38,253 nucleotides of DNA from Streptosporangiaceae bacterium (GCA_019246795.1 JAFAPY010000123.1:1-38253); one strand, 5' to 3'; counted from the stretch's first letter, positions 24,515 through 32,496 are shown. The notes: generated by a model from the letters alone, not told the origin. Made by a program: numbers and translations.

Positions 24515-25420
24515 CTAGCCCGACACCCGTACCTCGTACCACACGCCGCCGTTGAGGTTGAGGTTGTTGCCGCGCGCCTGGCCCGGGCCGCTGTCGCCGA
24601 CATAGGTGTAGAGGGGATGGCCGTCGTAGGTCGCCTGCAGGGCGCCGCCGGGCCGCCTGATGGTGCCGAGCGTGCCGGGGACGCCGGGCCCGGCCTTGGG
24701 CTCCCCGGTGACCGGCGGCCAGTAGACGGCGCACGACCCGGTGCATCGGGAGGTCGTAGGCGTGTCCGGGGCGAACCAGTACAGCGTGAGGCCCGCGGCG
24801 TTGGTGAGCACGGTGACACCGCCGATGTTCGCGGTCCTCAGCGTGACCGCTCCGCCCGCGGCCGCGGCGGGCGTACCGCCCGCACCGGCTTCGGCGGCGC
24901 CGAGCAGGGCCAGGGCGAGCAAAGACACGGCGCCGACCGCGGCGATCAGCTTCGGGCCGGCTTCCTGCGCCCGGGCCAGCATCCGGGCAGCCGGGGTGAC
25001 CGGCCGGTCGGCCCGCCGCGACGGATCTGCGGTCAGCGCGGCCAGCCCCAGCGTCGCGAAGGCGGCCACCTCGATGACCCCGGCGGCGATCCCGGCCGTG
25101 GTGCGGACCTCCTTAAACCCGAACAACCCGACCCACACCGACAGCAGGTAGCCGCCCAGCGTAGCCAGGGCGAACACCGCCCCGGCCGCTGCCACCAGCC
25201 GGCTCCGCGTCACCAGCACCGCTGCCGCCAGGATGAACCCCGCGATGACCTGGAGCAGGAACAGCCAGCCGATCGTGGGGATCGACCGGTACCCGGTCAG
25301 GTACAGATCCAGGTGAATGCCCGCGGACACCGCCAGCAGCAACGCTCCCGCGGCCAGAAGCCCGAGCTGCAGCCAGCCGCGCGCCGTGCCGGCATGCTGG
25401 CGGCTGTCCAGGACCACCAT
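24515..25420 (-). CDS. membrane protein with C-terminal Yx(F/W/Y)xxD repeat (COG4315-like)
   Basis: About 301 residues. The first two-thirds hold several hydrophobic helices (for example LGLLAAGALLLAVSAGIHL, WLFLLQVIAGFILAAAVLV), ending with another around LIAAVGAVSLLALALLG. The last third is extracytoplasmic: LTLYWFAPDT and PLYTYVGDSGPG are the Yx(F/W/Y)xxD-type motifs, with a pair of cysteines in SRCTGSCAVYWPP, as in secreted lipoproteins of the COG4315 group. Fusion to a multi-helix membrane part is less usual. The start is uncertain: ATG 25420 is close behind GGAAGGAG, GTG 25417 has better spacing, and ATG 25432 is possible. Function unknown. Confidence 0.75.
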   Translation of the reverse strand: MVVLDSRQHAGTARGWLQLGLLAAGALLLAVSAGIHLDLYLTGYRSIPTIGWLFLLQVIAGFILAAAVLVTRSRLVAAAGAVFALATLGGYLLSVWVGLFGFKEVRTTAGIAAGVIEVAAFATLGLAALTADPSRRADRPVTPAARMLARAQEAGPKLIAAVGAVSLLALALLGAAEAGAGGTPAAAAGGAVTLRTANIGGVTVLTNAAGLTLYWFAPDTPTTSRCTGSCAVYWPPVTGEPKAGPGVPGTLGTIRRPGGALQATYDGHPLYTYVGDSGPGQARGNNLNLNGGVWYEVRVSG

Positions 25421-25532
25421 GCTCCTTCCCATAACCGGTACACGTCCGCTGCGGCCGGCTGGTTCAAAGGGGCTACCAATCACCGCGATGATGGTAGTAC
25501 GGCGGTCACCAGTGCCTGGTACCCATGACAGG

Positions 25533-25880
25533 GTGACGGAGCAGCAAAGCGCAGCGGAATCGCTCGCAGCCGACCGGGCCGACACCCTTGACCGGCTGGC
25601 TGGGCTGGAGCGGGAACGTGCTGCCATCATCGAGTCGTCCGCGGCCGGCACCGATGACGAGCACGATCCCGAAGGCGCCACGCTCGCGTTCGAGCGGCAG
25701 CATTTGGCAGCCCTGGTCAGTCAGGCCCGCCGGCATCTGGCCCAGATCGACGCGGCGATGCTCCGGCTGGCAGAGGGCACCTATGGCGAGTGCGAAAACT
25801 GCGGTCGGCCGATCAGCGCGGCACGCCTGGCCGCCCGGCCGGTGACCACCTCGTGCATAAACTGTGCCTCCTCGCGCTGA
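25533..25880 (+). CDS. DksA/TraR-type zinc finger protein
   Basis: A 115-residue protein with a long coiled-coil N-terminus (acidic and Gln/Glu-rich, residues 1-80) and a C4 zinc finger at the end: CENC and, 17 residues later, CINC. This is the DksA/TraR fold, which modulates RNA polymerase through its secondary channel; the actinomycete versions are poorly studied. Start GTG 25533 gives VTEQQSAAES; the earlier ORF-track start covers the divergent promoter. Divergent from the membrane protein, convergent with the decarboxylase through a shared hairpin. Confidence 0.88.
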   Translation: MTEQQSAAESLAADRADTLDRLAGLERERAAIIESSAAGTDDEHDPEGATLAFERQHLAALVSQARRHLAQIDAAMLRLAEGTYGECENCGRPISAARLAARPVTTSCINCASSR

Positions 25881-25911
25881 GCCACCGTCGGCATGAGCCG
25901 ACGGTGGCTCA
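25878..25911. terminator. bidirectional terminator whose stem ends are the two stop codons
   Basis: TGAGCCACCGTCGGC (25878-25892) and GCCGACGGTGGCTCA (25897-25911) form a perfect 15-bp stem around an ATGA loop. The first three bases are the TGA of the DksA-like gene, and the last three (TCA) are the TGA of the convergent decarboxylase. Confidence 0.9.
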
Positions 25912-27240
25912 TACCCGTGGCGCGGCCTCGCGTAGCACGTCCCAGGCCTGCCGCACGTCCGCTTCGGTTGTCCGGGCGTTGCCGGCCGCGAGGCGCAGCA
26001 CGTAGCGGCCGGCGAGCCGGGTGTGCGAGATGAAGATCTTCCCGGTCGCGTTCACCCGCCCGAGCAGCGCCTCGTTAGCCGCGTCGCTGCCGTTGCGGCG
26101 GAAGCACACCACCGAGAACGGGCGCGGCGCGCACAGTTCCCAGCCCGGGTCGTCGCGCACCCACTGCTCGAACAGCGCCGCCTGCCGCACGCTTTCGCGG
26201 ATGCGCGCCTGCAACCCCGCCCGGCCGCAGCAGCGCAGCACCGCCCACAGTTTCAGCGCCCGGAACGTACGCCCGAGCTCTGGCCCGTACTCGCTGTGGC
26301 TCACCACCGCGTCCGGGGCGCGCAGGTATTCCGGCACCAGGCTGAACGCGGCGCGCAGCTCATCGGGGCGGCGGGTCCACAATGCCGAGCAGCCCTGCGG
26401 CGTGGACAGCCACTTGTGCGGGTTGACCACCAGCGAGTCGGCGCGCTCGACACCGTCGAATGCCCAGCGGAATTCCGGGCAGACCATCGCCGAGCCCGCA
26501 TAGGCGGCATCCACGTGCAGCCACACGCCTTTCTCGGCGCAGGCGTCCGCAACCGCCGGCACCGGATCGACCGACGTGGAGGAGGTCGTGCCGACGGTGG
26601 CCACCACAGCGCAGCAGCCGTCGAGATCAAGCGCATCCGGCCGCAGCCGGAACCGGCCGTCCGCCGGCGTCTTGCGCACCTCCAGGCCGAGCAGCCGGCA
26701 GGCCTTGTCAACCGACGAGTGCGCATGCTCTGAGCAGGCGACGACACGGTGGCCGGGCCGCGCCTCACGCGCCGCCGCCAGCGCTGCCAGTGTCGCGATC
26801 GAGGCGCCCTGCTCCAGCTGGCCGTGCCATCCCTGCGGCAGGCCGAGCAGATCGGCGAGCCACGCCGTTGTCACCTCCTCCAGCTCCTGCAACGCCGGGG
26901 ACGTGCGCCACAAAATGCCGACGTTGTTCAGAGCCGCCGTCAAAAGCTCCGCAAGGATCCCCGGCTCGGAGCCGGTCGTGGCGAAGTAGGCGAAAAAGCG
27001 GGGATGCTGCCAGTGCGTCACCGCCGGCAGCACCAGCTCCTCCAAGTCGCGCAGCAGGTCGGCGAACGGCTCGGCCTGCTCCGGCGCACGCGCCGGAAGC
27101 GCCGCCCGCAACCCTCCCGGCTTCACCCGCGCCAGCACCGGCCGCTCCCGCACCGACTCCAGATAGCGCTCCACCCATGCCAGCGCCGCCAGCCCGTCCT
27201 CGTGAAAGCCCACGTGCGACACCTCCTCGCAGGAAGCCAT
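25909..27240 (-). CDS. PLP-dependent amino acid decarboxylase (group II, aromatic type)
   Basis: Pyridoxal-phosphate group II decarboxylase of the aromatic-L-amino-acid/tyrosine decarboxylase type, 443 residues. The internal-aldimine lysine is Lys276 in VVNPHKWLSTPQG; Asp244 in LHVDAAYAGSA holds the pyridine ring; His172 in CSEHAHSSVDKA stacks on it. The substrate (tyrosine, tryptophan, phenylalanine or DOPA) cannot be told. It is monocistronic on the minus strand and divergent from the PaaI-type thioesterase. No amine transporter or antiporter lies beside it, so it is not an obvious acid-resistance pair. Confidence 0.9.
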   Translation of the reverse strand: MASCEEVSHVGFHEDGLAALAWVERYLESVRERPVLARVKPGGLRAALPARAPEQAEPFADLLRDLEELVLPAVTHWQHPRFFAYFATTGSEPGILAELLTAALNNVGILWRTSPALQELEEVTTAWLADLLGLPQGWHGQLEQGASIATLAALAAAREARPGHRVVACSEHAHSSVDKACRLLGLEVRKTPADGRFRLRPDALDLDGCCAVVATVGTTSSTSVDPVPAVADACAEKGVWLHVDAAYAGSAMVCPEFRWAFDGVERADSLVVNPHKWLSTPQGCSALWTRRPDELRAAFSLVPEYLRAPDAVVSHSEYGPELGRTFRALKLWAVLRCCGRAGLQARIRESVRQAALFEQWVRDDPGWELCAPRPFSVVCFRRNGSDAANEALLGRVNATGKIFISHTRLAGRYVLRLAAGNARTTEADVRQAWDVLREAAPRV

Positions 27241-27317
27241 CGAGATCCCGAGCGCCTTGCGCCGGGCCGAGCGGCGCCGGGCGGATTACTACTGTGCGGC
27301 AGGATAGGCTGCCTACC

Positions 27318-27755
27318 GTGGCCGGTGACGACCGGGACGGCGAGGCAATCGACCGGGCGCGGCGCAGCGCCGCCCGGATGCATGCCGGCGACCAGGCGGT
27401 CAAGGCCCTGCAGATCAGCATCGATGAAGTCGGGCCCGGACGTGCCACGGCCCGGATGCGGGTGACGGCTGACATGACCAACGGTCACGGCATCGCCCAC
27501 GGCGGTTATGTCTTCCTGCTCGCCGACACCGCCTTCGCCTACGCCTGCAACAGCTACGGTCCGGTGACGGTTGCCCAGGCATGCGAGATCACCTTTCTGC
27601 GGCCGGCGCGCGAGGGGGACGAGTTGACTGCGTCGGCCGCGGAGCGGGTACGGATGGAACGCACCGGCATCTATGACGTCAGCGTCCGCGACGCCGGCGG
27701 TCACGTTATCGCTGAGCTGCGCGGGCACAGCAGGACGCTGCAGCCGCGGACGTGA
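27318..27755 (+). CDS. paaI: PaaI-type hotdog thioesterase
   Basis: A hotdog-fold acyl-CoA thioesterase of 145 residues. The signature HGIAHGGYVFLLADTAFAYACN holds the active-site region, followed by VTVAQACEITFLRPAREGDEL. PaaI members hydrolyse hydroxyphenylacetyl-CoA or similar esters, in phenylacetate degradation or as a detoxifying valve. No other paa genes are near, so the substrate is inferred only from family. GTG 27318 is chosen; GTG 27294 is the other in-frame choice. Convergent with the ABC permease, stops nine bases apart. Confidence 0.85.
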   Translation: MAGDDRDGEAIDRARRSAARMHAGDQAVKALQISIDEVGPGRATARMRVTADMTNGHGIAHGGYVFLLADTAFAYACNSYGPVTVAQACEITFLRPAREGDELTASAAERVRMERTGIYDVSVRDAGGHVIAELRGHSRTLQPRT

Positions 27756-27764
27756 GGCTGGGGG

Positions 27765-28814
27765 TCACGCGGCGCGGCGGCGGACCAGCCAGACGGCCGC
27801 GGCGATGAGCAGCACGGAGAGCGCGAGCAGCCAGCCGCCCTCGATCCACTGGAACGGCCAGAACCGGCTGCCGGGCTGGTAGGTGGTCCACAGCGTGTAT
27901 CCGTGCTGGTTGAGGTACTGCGTCACGCTGGGGGACTGCGGCACCCCGCCTTTCCCGGCGAGCTGTGGTGCCTCCTGCTGGAGGACCTGGCTGAGCGCGG
28001 ACTGGCTGACCGGCTTTCCGCCCTTGGTCCACCACTGGCTGATGATCCACTGGCCCTGGCTGATGATCCACGGGGAGCCGGCCAGGTTCGGGTTGCTGGT
28101 GAGCAGCGGCGTCATGTAGTGCTGGCGCAGGTACAGCCCGGCCGCGAGGGCGAGCCCGGTGTAGGCGGCCAGGGTGGCGGCGATCGCGGGGACGACCCGG
28201 CGGATGAGCATGCCGGCCAGCGCGCCTATCGCGAAGGCGGCCAGCGTCCACGCGGCGAACGCGACCCCGCGCAGGCCGAACACCGCGGGAGCCAGCGGGA
28301 TCTGCTGTCCCGCGGCGAAGAACGGCTGGAAGTACCAGGAAAACAGCACGCTGAACGCCCCGGCGGCGGCCGCCACCGTGACCGCGAGCGGCACCAGCTT
28401 GGCGAGCGTCCAGCGCCACCGGCCGAAGCCCTGGGTCCAGGCGAACCGGAAGGTGCCGGTCTCCAGCTCCCGGGCCAGCACCGGCGCGCCGACAAACGCC
28501 CCGATCAGCGCGGGCACCGCCAGCAGCAGGGTCGCGATGATCTGCGCCGTCGGCCAGTAGGTGGCGAGGAAGTCGCCGATCAGATTCCCGCAGGCATCTG
28601 AGCTTGCCGGGCGGCAGGCGGCCGCGGCGGCCCAGGCGTGGTGCATCTGAAGGGCGGCGAGCCACAGGTACACCGCCAGCGCGCCCAGCAGCGCGGCCAC
28701 CCCGGCCAGCGCGAAGCGGTGCTGCCGCCAGGTGACCCAGGCCATCCGCCGCCACGGCACCGGCCGCAGGCTCGCGTCCGGCTCCGGACGGGCGGACACC
28801 CTCAGCGCGGTCAT
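27765..28814 (-). CDS. ABC transporter permease
   Basis: A 349-residue membrane protein with about six hydrophobic segments: near residues 33-53, LLLAVPALIGAFVGAPVLA, LVPLAVTVAAAAGAFSVLF, AAWTLAAFAIGALAGM, VPAIAATLAAYTGLAL and a C-terminal helix WLLALSVLLIAAAVWLV. A long loop of about 100 residues before the last helix (rich in Q, S and W) is probably extracytoplasmic. It is the membrane partner of the ATPase gene just upstream, with ATGA overlap at 28811-28814. The substrate is unknown; GntR-regulated exporters of this kind often act in antibiotic or envelope stress. Confidence 0.85.
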   Translation of the reverse strand: MTALRVSARPEPDASLRPVPWRRMAWVTWRQHRFALAGVAALLGALAVYLWLAALQMHHAWAAAAACRPASSDACGNLIGDFLATYWPTAQIIATLLLAVPALIGAFVGAPVLARELETGTFRFAWTQGFGRWRWTLAKLVPLAVTVAAAAGAFSVLFSWYFQPFFAAGQQIPLAPAVFGLRGVAFAAWTLAAFAIGALAGMLIRRVVPAIAATLAAYTGLALAAGLYLRQHYMTPLLTSNPNLAGSPWIISQGQWIISQWWTKGGKPVSQSALSQVLQQEAPQLAGKGGVPQSPSVTQYLNQHGYTLWTTYQPGSRFWPFQWIEGGWLLALSVLLIAAAVWLVRRRAA

Positions 28815-29746
28815 TGCGTCACCTCCGACGGTTCGCCAGTTTCAAGCGGCAGAGCCCGGCCGCGGGCCGGGCCGGGCAGCGCCGCAGCGCCGGGCTCGCG
28901 CAGGTAGGCCAGGGTGAGTTCTTCCAGGCCGACCGGATGTGCCTCCCAGCCCGGCGGGACCGGATCGTCCGCGCCGGCCCGGACCAGCAGGTGGGCCTGC
29001 GCCTCGCCGCGCCGCGCATGTACCACGCGCAGCCGTTCGGCATACCGGCCGACCTCGGCGGCCGGGCCGGTCAGCACGAGGTGGCTGGCGAGCAGGTCGT
29101 CCACCTCGCCGGCCAGCTGCACCCGGCCCCGCGACAAAAGGACGAGGTAGTCGGCCACCCGCTCCAGCTCGGCCAGCACGTGCGAGGACAGCACGACCGA
29201 CACGCCGTCCGCGGCCATCGCCGTCATCACCAAGGCCATGAAGTCGTGCCGGGCAACCGGGTCGAGCATCGCCACCGGCTCATCCAGCACCAGCAGCCGC
29301 GGCCGCCGGGCCAGCGCCAGGGTCAGCGCGAGCTGCGCCTGCTGCCCGCCGGACAGCCTGCCCGCCTTCCGCTTCAGCGAGATGCCCAGCTCGGCCAGCC
29401 GGGCCTGCGCGTAGTCCTGGTCGAAGCGCCGGTTCAGGTTGGCCGTCAGGTGCAGCATGTCCGCGGCGGACAAGTTCTTGTACATCGGCGTGTCCTGGGC
29501 GACGAACGCGATGCCGTCCAGCGCGGCCGGGGACCCGGCGGGCCGGCCGCCGAGCACCCCGATCGTGCCTGCCGTCGGCGTCAGCATCCCGACGGCCAGG
29601 TTCAGCAGGGTGGTCTTGCCCGCGCCGTTCGGGCCGACAAGCGCGGCCACGTGCCCGGCGGGGATCGCCAGCGTGCACTCGCGCAGCGCCCAGGTGCTGC
29701 CGTACCGCTTGCTCAGGCCGCTGGTCTCGATCACGTTCGTGGTCAT
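28811..29746 (-). CDS. ABC transporter ATP-binding protein
   Basis: The ATPase of a GntR-ABC export operon, 311 residues. Walker A is GPNGAGKTTLLNLAVG (about 38-53), Q-loop near FVAQDTPMYKN, signature LSGGQQAQLALTLALA, Walker B LLVLDEPVAMLDPV, and the H-loop histidine is in VVLSSHVLAELERVA. The last 90 residues are a variable C-terminal domain found in drug and antibiotic exporter ATPases. It overlaps gntR upstream and the permease downstream by four bases each (ATGA), showing tight coupling. Confidence 0.94.
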   Translation of the reverse strand: MTTNVIETSGLSKRYGSTWALRECTLAIPAGHVAALVGPNGAGKTTLLNLAVGMLTPTAGTIGVLGGRPAGSPAALDGIAFVAQDTPMYKNLSAADMLHLTANLNRRFDQDYAQARLAELGISLKRKAGRLSGGQQAQLALTLALARRPRLLVLDEPVAMLDPVARHDFMALVMTAMAADGVSVVLSSHVLAELERVADYLVLLSRGRVQLAGEVDDLLASHLVLTGPAAEVGRYAERLRVVHARRGEAQAHLLVRAGADDPVPPGWEAHPVGLEELTLAYLREPGAAALPGPARGRALPLETGEPSEVTQ

Positions 29747-30279
29747 GCGACGCCCTCCGTTTCGCCGCTTGCCTCGCCACGGCGCTCCCCCGTGCCGCCG
29801 CGACGCTTATAGAAATCCCGCAGCGCGCTGGCGAACAGCGCCACGATGCCGTCTTCGTCCAGGCCCGCCGCGTCGGCGCTGGCCAGCCAGCCGAGCAGGG
29901 ACTTGTGCAGCCCGGTGAGTTCCGGCAGCGCGACCTGGGTCAAGGTGGCCTCCACGAACGTGCCCTGGCCCGGCCGGCCGGCCGCCAGCCCCTTGGTCTC
30001 CAGCTCCTTGTATGCCTTGAGCACCGTGTTCGGGTTGATCGCCAGCGCGGCCACCACGTCCCTGACCTTGGGCAGCTGGTCACCGGGCTTGAGATAACCC
30101 AGCCGCAGCGCGTGCTCGACCTGCTGGACCAGCTGCAGGTAGGTCGGCACCCCCGAGGCCGCATCCAGCCGGAACTCGATCGGCGATGCCGATCGGCGCG
30201 GCATCGGCCCGTCGCCCGCGCCTGGCGGCGACGCCTCGGCTGCGCCCTCCGGCCGGTTGTCCTTATTACCTATAGTCAT
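29743..30279 (-). CDS. GntR-family (YtrA-like) transcriptional regulator
   Basis: A short GntR regulator of 178 residues. The winged-helix domain starts at PIEFRLDAASGVPTYLQLVQ, continues with GDQLPKVRDVVAALAINPNTVLKAYKELETKGL, and ends with a short C-terminal helical tail as in the YtrA subfamily, which generally regulates ABC transporter operons. It is the first gene of the operon with the ATPase and permease. The ATG at 30279 is at the transcription start of a strong promoter and overlaps an inverted repeat, which suggests autoregulation. The ligand is unknown. Confidence 0.92.
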   Translation of the reverse strand: MTIGNKDNRPEGAAEASPPGAGDGPMPRRSASPIEFRLDAASGVPTYLQLVQQVEHALRLGYLKPGDQLPKVRDVVAALAINPNTVLKAYKELETKGLAAGRPGQGTFVEATLTQVALPELTGLHKSLLGWLASADAAGLDEDGIVALFASALRDFYKRRGGTGERRGEASGETEGVA

Positions 30280-30313
30280 AGGACAAACATACAGACTATG
30301 CTGCCCCTGTCAA
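30272..30313 (-). promoter_or_regulatory. leaderless promoter and likely GntR operator
   Basis: On the minus strand TTGACA (30313-30308), a 16-base spacer and TATGTT (30291-30286) form a near-consensus promoter. The start codon follows six bases later at 30279, so the message is probably leaderless. ATAGTC and GACTAT (30272-30277 and 30294-30299) form an inverted repeat over the -10 and the start codon, a good candidate operator. The sequence is strikingly AT-rich for this genome. Confidence 0.8.
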
Positions 30314-30557
30314 GGAGCGCGGCCTGCGGCACAGGAGGGCACGCCGGAACCAGGCAGCCATAACTCGTTGGTCGTTATGACTTCCGGAGCTTTATGGTCT
30401 TTCGTTCGTGGGCGCTACGTTGCGCGCTGCCGGAACGATGGCCTCGCCGCGGGTGCAGCTCACGCCCCCGATCCTGCCACGTCTGCGGGCGCCGGGCAGG
30501 CCGCCAAGAAGCCAGGCCCCCGCCGCGGGGCCGGACCTCACGCCTGGCCGCCGGGTG
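30314..30557. other. intergenic region upstream of gntR, no gene seen
   Basis: This 244-base stretch separates the gntR promoter from the stop of the VOC gene. Its first half is AT-richer (around TTATGGTCTTTCG); the second half is GC-rich. I found no convincing ORF or strong hairpin in it. Confidence 0.4.
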
Positions 30558-30944
30558 TCACGGCCAGCGATGAGCGTTGCCCTCATGGAGGGTGCCCGGC
30601 AGGTCGGGCAGGACGCAAAATAGCAGCCCGGCCGGGTCCCGCATCACCTGCCAGGGATGCACCCGCGCCACGCGCTCGGCGCCCAGGTGCTCGAGCCGCG
30701 CCACCTCGGCGTCCAGGTCATCGGTGTGGATGTCCAGGTGCACCCGGGCGGTACCTTCGCCCAGGCGCTGGGTCAGCAGCCAGAGGTCATGGCCGCGCAG
30801 CGCGGCGCCGTGGTACTCGGGATAGCCGTCAAACGGCGGCGTCAGCGGCTGGCCGAGGGCCGCTTCCCAGAACGACACCTCGCGCTCGTGGTCACCGGCG
30901 GGCACGTCGATGACGATCTTGAACAGCCGGCTGAAGTGCGCCAC
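30558..30944 (-). CDS. VOC-family (glyoxalase/dioxygenase fold) protein
   Basis: A 128-residue protein with the paired beta-alpha-beta-beta-beta modules of the vicinal oxygen chelate superfamily. It begins with FSRLFKIVIDVPAGDHEREVSFWEAALG, has VHLDIHTDDLDAEVARLEHLGAERV in the second half, and ends with the VMRDPAGLLFCVLP strand typical of the fold. It may be an isomerase, a dioxygenase or a drug-binding protein; the residues do not decide. Start GTG 30944. Divergent from the first cupin. Confidence 0.85.
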   Translation of the reverse strand: MAHFSRLFKIVIDVPAGDHEREVSFWEAALGQPLTPPFDGYPEYHGAALRGHDLWLLTQRLGEGTARVHLDIHTDDLDAEVARLEHLGAERVARVHPWQVMRDPAGLLFCVLPDLPGTLHEGNAHRWP

Positions 30945-31021
30945 GGCACCAACCTACGCGGCGGCGATGGTACAGCCGGCCGTGGTCAGCCGGCGGCGCA
31001 GGGCCGGACGTGGCGGCAACG

Positions 31022-31483
31022 ATGGTACAAATGGCCATGACCTTGCTGACACACCGCGGCGAAGGACCGGCGTTCTCCTACGCTGGCCAGCCGATGCACA
31101 TCCTTGCGGGCCATGACGGCCAGCCGCAGGGATTCGCCGCGATGGAGATCACCGTCCCGCCTCACTTCGCCGGGCCCATCCCGCATGCGCACGACGAATT
31201 CGACGAGGCCATCTACCTACTCAGCGGACGGCTGCTGGCCGTCGGTGACGGCGAGCCGCAGGAGGCCGTGCCAGGCTCGATGTTCGTGGCGCCGCGCGGG
31301 CACCGGCACGGCTTCAGCAACCCGGGCGACGAGCAGGCCCGGGTGCAGGGACTATGGGCCCCGGCAGCGGCCGCCCTTGCCTTCATGCGGGACATCGGCG
31401 CCGCGCTCAGGCCGGACACCCCGCCGGACCCGGAGCGCATGCGCGAGATCTATGCCCGCCACGCCAGCCGCCTGCTGCCCTGA
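31022..31483 (+). CDS. cupin-domain protein 1
   Basis: A small single-cupin protein of about 153 residues. Cupin motif 1 is PHAHDEFDEAIYLLSGRL and motif 2 is VPGSMFVAPRGHRHGFSN, with the metal-binding His and Glu in place. The enzymatic role is unknown (isomerase, epimerase, dioxygenase or storage). The start is uncertain: ATG 31022, 31031 or 31037, or GTG 31010, all in frame. A second, longer cupin gene follows after about 90 bases; the two may be related by duplication but differ in sequence. CGATGGTACA occurs at 31020 and also at 30965. Confidence 0.82.
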   Translation: MVQMAMTLLTHRGEGPAFSYAGQPMHILAGHDGQPQGFAAMEITVPPHFAGPIPHAHDEFDEAIYLLSGRLLAVGDGEPQEAVPGSMFVAPRGHRHGFSNPGDEQARVQGLWAPAAAALAFMRDIGAALRPDTPPDPERMREIYARHASRLLP

Positions 31484-31574
31484 CACGACGGTAGCGTGTT
31501 ATGTCTGTATCCCGTCTGTAACCCGGCAGCCATGGGCTCGCGCGGGCATTCCAGGCACGTGGGAGGGACCGATC

Positions 31575-32186
31575 ATGTCCAGCGACAGCCAGTACCTGGT
31601 CACCGCATCGGACCGGATGACCCTGCTGCAGGGCCCGCTGGGCGCGGTCTTGATGCTGAGCGGTAACCAGACGGCCGGACGGCTGTCCGTGCTGGAGCAC
31701 CCGCTTGCACCGCGGGCGCTCGGCTCCCCCGTCCACACCCACCGCAATGAGGACGAATACTCCGTGGTGCTGGAAGGCGTCGTCGGTGCGCAGATCGCAG
31801 AACAGGTCATCGAGGCCGGGCCCGGCGCGGTGCTGGTCAAGCCCCGCGGCGTGCCACACGCATTCTGGAATCCGAGCGATCAGCCAGCCCGCCTGCTGGA
31901 GCTCATCTCGCCCGCGGGCTTCGAACAGTACTTCACCGGCCTGGCGGATATCCTGTCCGGTCCCGGGGCTCCCGATGCCGGACAGCTGGCGGCCCTTGCA
32001 GACCGCTACGGCCTCGACCTCGATCTCGCATCAATACCGCGCCTGGCTGCCGCCTACGGGCTCAGGATCGCATTACCGGAGCGCATGCCTTTAGAAAGGA
32101 CTAGGCGATGGCTGATGATGAGCAAGGCGCATCGGGCGTGGTCTCCGGCCTGGTTCAGGACTTCATCGCCCAGCTCCGCGCCGTGA
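31575..32186 (+). CDS. cupin-domain protein 2
   Basis: A 203-residue single-cupin protein. Motif 1 is PVHTHRNEDEYSVVLEGVV and motif 2 is GPGAVLVKPRGVPHAFWN, with conserved histidines and glutamate. The C-terminal half (about 110-175, SPAGFEQYFTGLADILSG) is helical and found in quercetinase-like or oxidoreductase-linked cupins. The last 25 residues are basic, unlike the family, because the frame runs 79 bases into the next gene. ATG 31575 has GGAGG eight bases upstream. Reaction unknown. Confidence 0.85.
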   Translation: MSSDSQYLVTASDRMTLLQGPLGAVLMLSGNQTAGRLSVLEHPLAPRALGSPVHTHRNEDEYSVVLEGVVGAQIAEQVIEAGPGAVLVKPRGVPHAFWNPSDQPARLLELISPAGFEQYFTGLADILSGPGAPDAGQLAALADRYGLDLDLASIPRLAAAYGLRIALPERMPLERTRRWLMMSKAHRAWSPAWFRTSSPSSAP

Positions 32187-32485
32187 CCGGAGGGCTGCAG
32201 GACCTGGCCGGATTCAGTGAGCGCCGTCCGCTGGCACCCGGCGCGTTCCCGCTGCCCGGCGCGCTTTCCGCGGCCCAGCTGGCCGCGATCTCCAGCAGCG
32301 TCGCTGCGCAGCGACGCAGCATCGAGGCGCTGAAGACTCAGCTGTCCTCCTTCGACGAGCAGCTTGCGGTACTGGAACAGATCCTCAGCCCGCTCACAGA
32401 GTGGAGCAGGACGTGGGCCGAGGTGGAACAGCGGCTGCTGGATATGAGCCGCGGGCCAGCGGCCGAGGACCCGGACAGCTCATGA
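32108..32485 (+). CDS. small coiled-coil protein, unknown function
   Basis: A 125-residue protein not recognised by name. The region from 55 to 115 (SAAQLAAISSSVAAQRRSIE, then FDEQLAVLEQILSPL) is a predicted coiled coil of low charge, preceded by a proline/alanine-rich segment. It looks like the phasin-like or scaffold-type small proteins of actinomycetes, but this is only a resemblance. AAAGGA lies seven bases before the ATG. It overlaps the end of cupin 2 by 79 bases in another frame, so it may be cotranscribed. Confidence 0.7.
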   Translation: MADDEQGASGVVSGLVQDFIAQLRAVTGGLQDLAGFSERRPLAPGAFPLPGALSAAQLAAISSSVAAQRRSIEALKTQLSSFDEQLAVLEQILSPLTEWSRTWAEVEQRLLDMSRGPAAEDPDSS

Positions 32486-32496
32486 CCGCCGTGATG

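Noticed and set aside
25909-27755. Decarboxylase plus thioesterase as an amine-metabolism operon
   Set aside because: The genes are divergent with different likely substrates; no transporter or amine oxidase is adjacent.
30257-30913. 218-residue plus-strand ORF upstream of the first cupin
   Set aside because: It crosses the gntR promoter and is antisense to the VOC gene; basic, low-complexity translation.
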